Shown: one piece after another, positions 4,865-6,208 of the stretch
How positions within the stretch are numbered: the stretch's first letter is position 1
Layout: the number at the start of each line of letters is the position of its first letter
NCBI GenBank assembly: GCA_029068025.1
Contig: JAIEDJ010000337.1
Span: 1 to 6,208, forward strand
Direction of reading: 5' to 3'
Origin: Oscillospiraceae bacterium
GTDB taxonomy: Bacteria; Bacillota; Clostridia; Oscillospirales; Ruminococcaceae
Length of the DNA: 6,208 nt
The notes under the pieces: generated by a model
What the model was told of the DNA's origin: nothing
What the model saw: only the letters and a program-made list of their open reading frames with translations
Databases searched by the model: none
Made by a program: the position numbers and the translations under genes

Positions 4865-5392
4865 ATGAGTAACAATTATTCTCTACGTGAGAGTGACCGT
4901 TATAACTGCCTGGAGGGTGAGCTTTATTCGCCGCTGTTCGGGCGTAAGGTGGGATTTCTCGCTAAGGGCTGCGACAGCGTTTATGTGGTAAGGTGCGCGG
5001 AGTATTTTGAGACGATCACCGCAGATACTGTGCGCGGGGACGCGGCTTTGTCGGCGCTGGCGGACGGCGCGGCGGCGTATATTCTCGAGCTTATTGAGGA
5101 AAATGAATTTGAGCTGGGGGACTTCGCGTTTGATGAGGATACTCCGAGCACGGAGATCTTCAGGTTTCTAAGCCCTGCGGGTTTAGTGTTTGAAAGATTC
5201 AAGCTGCTTGACGATGAGGACTGCCCCATAGCTTTCAGTCTTAAAATGAGCTTCGATCCAGTGCCTGACGAGTGCGTTGAGATCGCGCTTCACGGTGATG
5301 TCCCGGTCTATGCCGGGGAATATCGCGGAGTTAGTCCGTGGAACGACAGGCTGCTGCGGAAAAGTTGGAATTATATAAAACAGGTGGACTAA
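4865..5392 (+). CDS. Acidic hypothetical protein, second of a similar pair
   Basis: A 175-residue soluble protein starting at ATG 4865, two bases after the previous stop. The only ribosome site candidate is a weak GGAAAA at 4853-4858, so translation may depend on the gene before it; in-frame ATG 4832 would overlap that gene and is less likely. The N-terminal half has two strands (YSPLFGRKVGFL, SVYVV), an alanine-rich helical stretch (DAALSALADGAAAYILELIE) and an acidic FELGDFAFDED patch. The C-terminal part reads CVEIALHGDVPVYAGEY, then RGVSPWND, then SWNYI. This matches the end of the preceding protein position by position in type (IEIAI.DGKLVYLGAFEG, SAWSD, EWNFV), so the two are probably ancient tandem paralogues. 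No catalytic motif is visible. The stop shares a base with the ATG of the methyltransferase gene (TAATG). Confidence 0.86.
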   Translation: MSNNYSLRESDRYNCLEGELYSPLFGRKVGFLAKGCDSVYVVRCAEYFETITADTVRGDAALSALADGAAAYILELIEENEFELGDFAFDEDTPSTEIFRFLSPAGLVFERFKLLDDEDCPIAFSLKMSFDPVPDECVEIALHGDVPVYAGEYRGVSPWNDRLLRKSWNYIKQVD

Positions 5393-6141
5393 TGAACGAA
5401 GAAAAATTCACGGGTAAAGCCGATTTATATGATAAATTTCGTCCGGGTTATCCGGACTCGCTGATCGATTTCCTTTATGAGAACGCGAAGTGCGATACCG
5501 TTGCGGATATTGGCGCGGGGACGGGGAAATTTACTCGGTGCCTGTTGAAAAAGCCGTGGAGGGTCATTGCGGTCGAGCCTAACGCCGATATGCGCGGAAA
5601 GCTCTCGGATATTGAGGGGATCTCTGTTGTCAGTGCGTCCGCCGAAAATACCGGGCTTGACGCTCGGTCGGTGGGCTTGGTGACTGTGGCACAGGCGTTT
5701 CACTGGTTTGATGAGAATTTATTCAAGGCAGAGTGCGAGCGGATACTGACGGAGAACGGACAGCTTGCCGTTGTATTCAATGAGCGTGTGTTGGACGGCT
5801 GCGAGATATCGCGTCTGCGCAATGAAATATGTATGCGCTACTGCGGCGCGTTTCATACGGGTCACGTCGGCAGGCGGAGCAGCGAGGAGGGCGACGCGTT
5901 TCTGCGCGGCGAGTACTTCTCTGAGGTGAAGTGCTTTTCCGCTGATAACGATATGGTGATGGACGAGCAGTCGTTTATCGGAGATACGCTTTCACGCTCG
6001 TATGCTATCGGCGAGGATCACGCGGATCACGGGCGGTTTGTCGGCGAATTGAAGGACGCGTTCGCGAAGTATGAAAAGGACGGCGTGGTGACGATAAAAT
6101 GCAGGACAAAGTGTTATCTTGGACGTTTTTTAAGAGGTTGA
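5392..6141 (+). CDS. Class I SAM-dependent methyltransferase
   Basis: A 249-residue cytosolic methyltransferase of the Methyltransf_11/UbiE-like group; substrate unknown. ATG 5392 is chosen because AGGTGG (5382-5387) lies 4 bases upstream and the start overlaps the preceding stop by one base; the open frame back to 5338 is a shadow of that gene. After a FTGKADLYDKFRPGYP opening (6-21) comes motif I, VADIGAGTGKFT (37-48), which binds SAM. VIAVEPNADM (58-67) supplies the acidic residue for the ribose hydroxyls, and the SAENTGL, VTVAQAFHWFD (97-107) and LTENGQLAVVF (119-129) segments follow the usual fold order. The AQAFHWF motif is typical of a group including trans-aconitate and fatty-acid methyltransferase relatives, but this does not fix the substrate. 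The C-terminal part (150-249) is less conserved. Length is normal. Its last codons carry the ribosome site of the next gene. Confidence 0.95.
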   Translation: MNEEKFTGKADLYDKFRPGYPDSLIDFLYENAKCDTVADIGAGTGKFTRCLLKKPWRVIAVEPNADMRGKLSDIEGISVVSASAENTGLDARSVGLVTVAQAFHWFDENLFKAECERILTENGQLAVVFNERVLDGCEISRLRNEICMRYCGAFHTGHVGRRSSEEGDAFLRGEYFSEVKCFSADNDMVMDEQSFIGDTLSRSYAIGEDHADHGRFVGELKDAFAKYEKDGVVTIKCRTKCYLGRFLRG

Positions 6142-6143
6142 GT

Positions 6144-6208
6144 ATGAAAAAGTATTTTGCGGCGCTTATTGCCGCGCTGCTGTTCCTTACCGGGTGCGCG
6201 GGAGATCC
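6144..6208 (+). CDS. Putative lipoprotein, N-terminal signal peptide only
   Basis: Gene cut by the right edge after 21 codons. ATG 6144 lies 2 bases after the methyltransferase stop, with AGAGG (6133-6137) 6 bases upstream. The visible part is a classic lipoprotein signal: MKKY, a hydrophobic run FAALIAALLF, then the lipobox LTGC with Cys18 as the expected lipidation site, followed by AGD. The mature protein would be anchored on the outer face of the cytoplasmic membrane. Its function cannot be judged from this window. Confidence 0.85.
   Translation, partial: MKKYFAALIAALLFLTGCAGD

Overview
The window reads as a chromosomal segment of a low-to-mid GC Gram-positive gut bacterium of the Clostridia (Ruminococcus/Oscillospiraceae type). 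This is an inference from strong AGGAGG-type ribosome binding sites, tightly packed co-directional genes and the style of the PurM and PurN proteins; no RNA marker gene is present to fix the taxon. Every gene I accept is on the + strand.

Layout. The 5' edge holds the last 112 codons of purM (AIR synthetase). Three small genes of unknown function follow (340-885, 1019-1588, 1656-2150). The first two are diverged tandem paralogues; the third looks like a DUF2262-type protein. A 350-base stretch without an intact gene (2151-2500) holds a palindromic structured element (2179-2279) and a broken 5' fragment of a second purN (2298-2473). Then come a flavodoxin-like gene (2501-2986) and the intact purN (2983-3609), which overlap by 4 bases.

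After purN lie a small two-helix membrane protein (DUF3592-like), a 92-residue Cys-rich protein with two CxxC pairs, and two acidic proteins of similar C-terminal design (4359-4862, 4865-5392). A class I SAM-dependent methyltransferase (5392-6141) and the signal peptide of a lipoprotein cut by the window end (from 6144) complete the window.

How it fits together. purM and purN encode steps 5 and 3 of de novo IMP synthesis and are often adjacent. Here they are separated by about 2.6 kb of small accessory genes, and more accessory genes follow purN with overlaps or very short gaps, so the whole block could be co-transcribed from a promoter upstream of the window. The accessory proteins are small, mostly acidic, soluble and paralogous, in the style of immunity-type or DUF proteins; no toxin, transposase or phage gene is visible. 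The purN fragment, the structured elements and the different lysine codon choice of the flavodoxin gene suggest that the purM-purN interval has been rearranged. I see no tRNA, rRNA, CRISPR array, recognisable riboswitch or insertion sequence.
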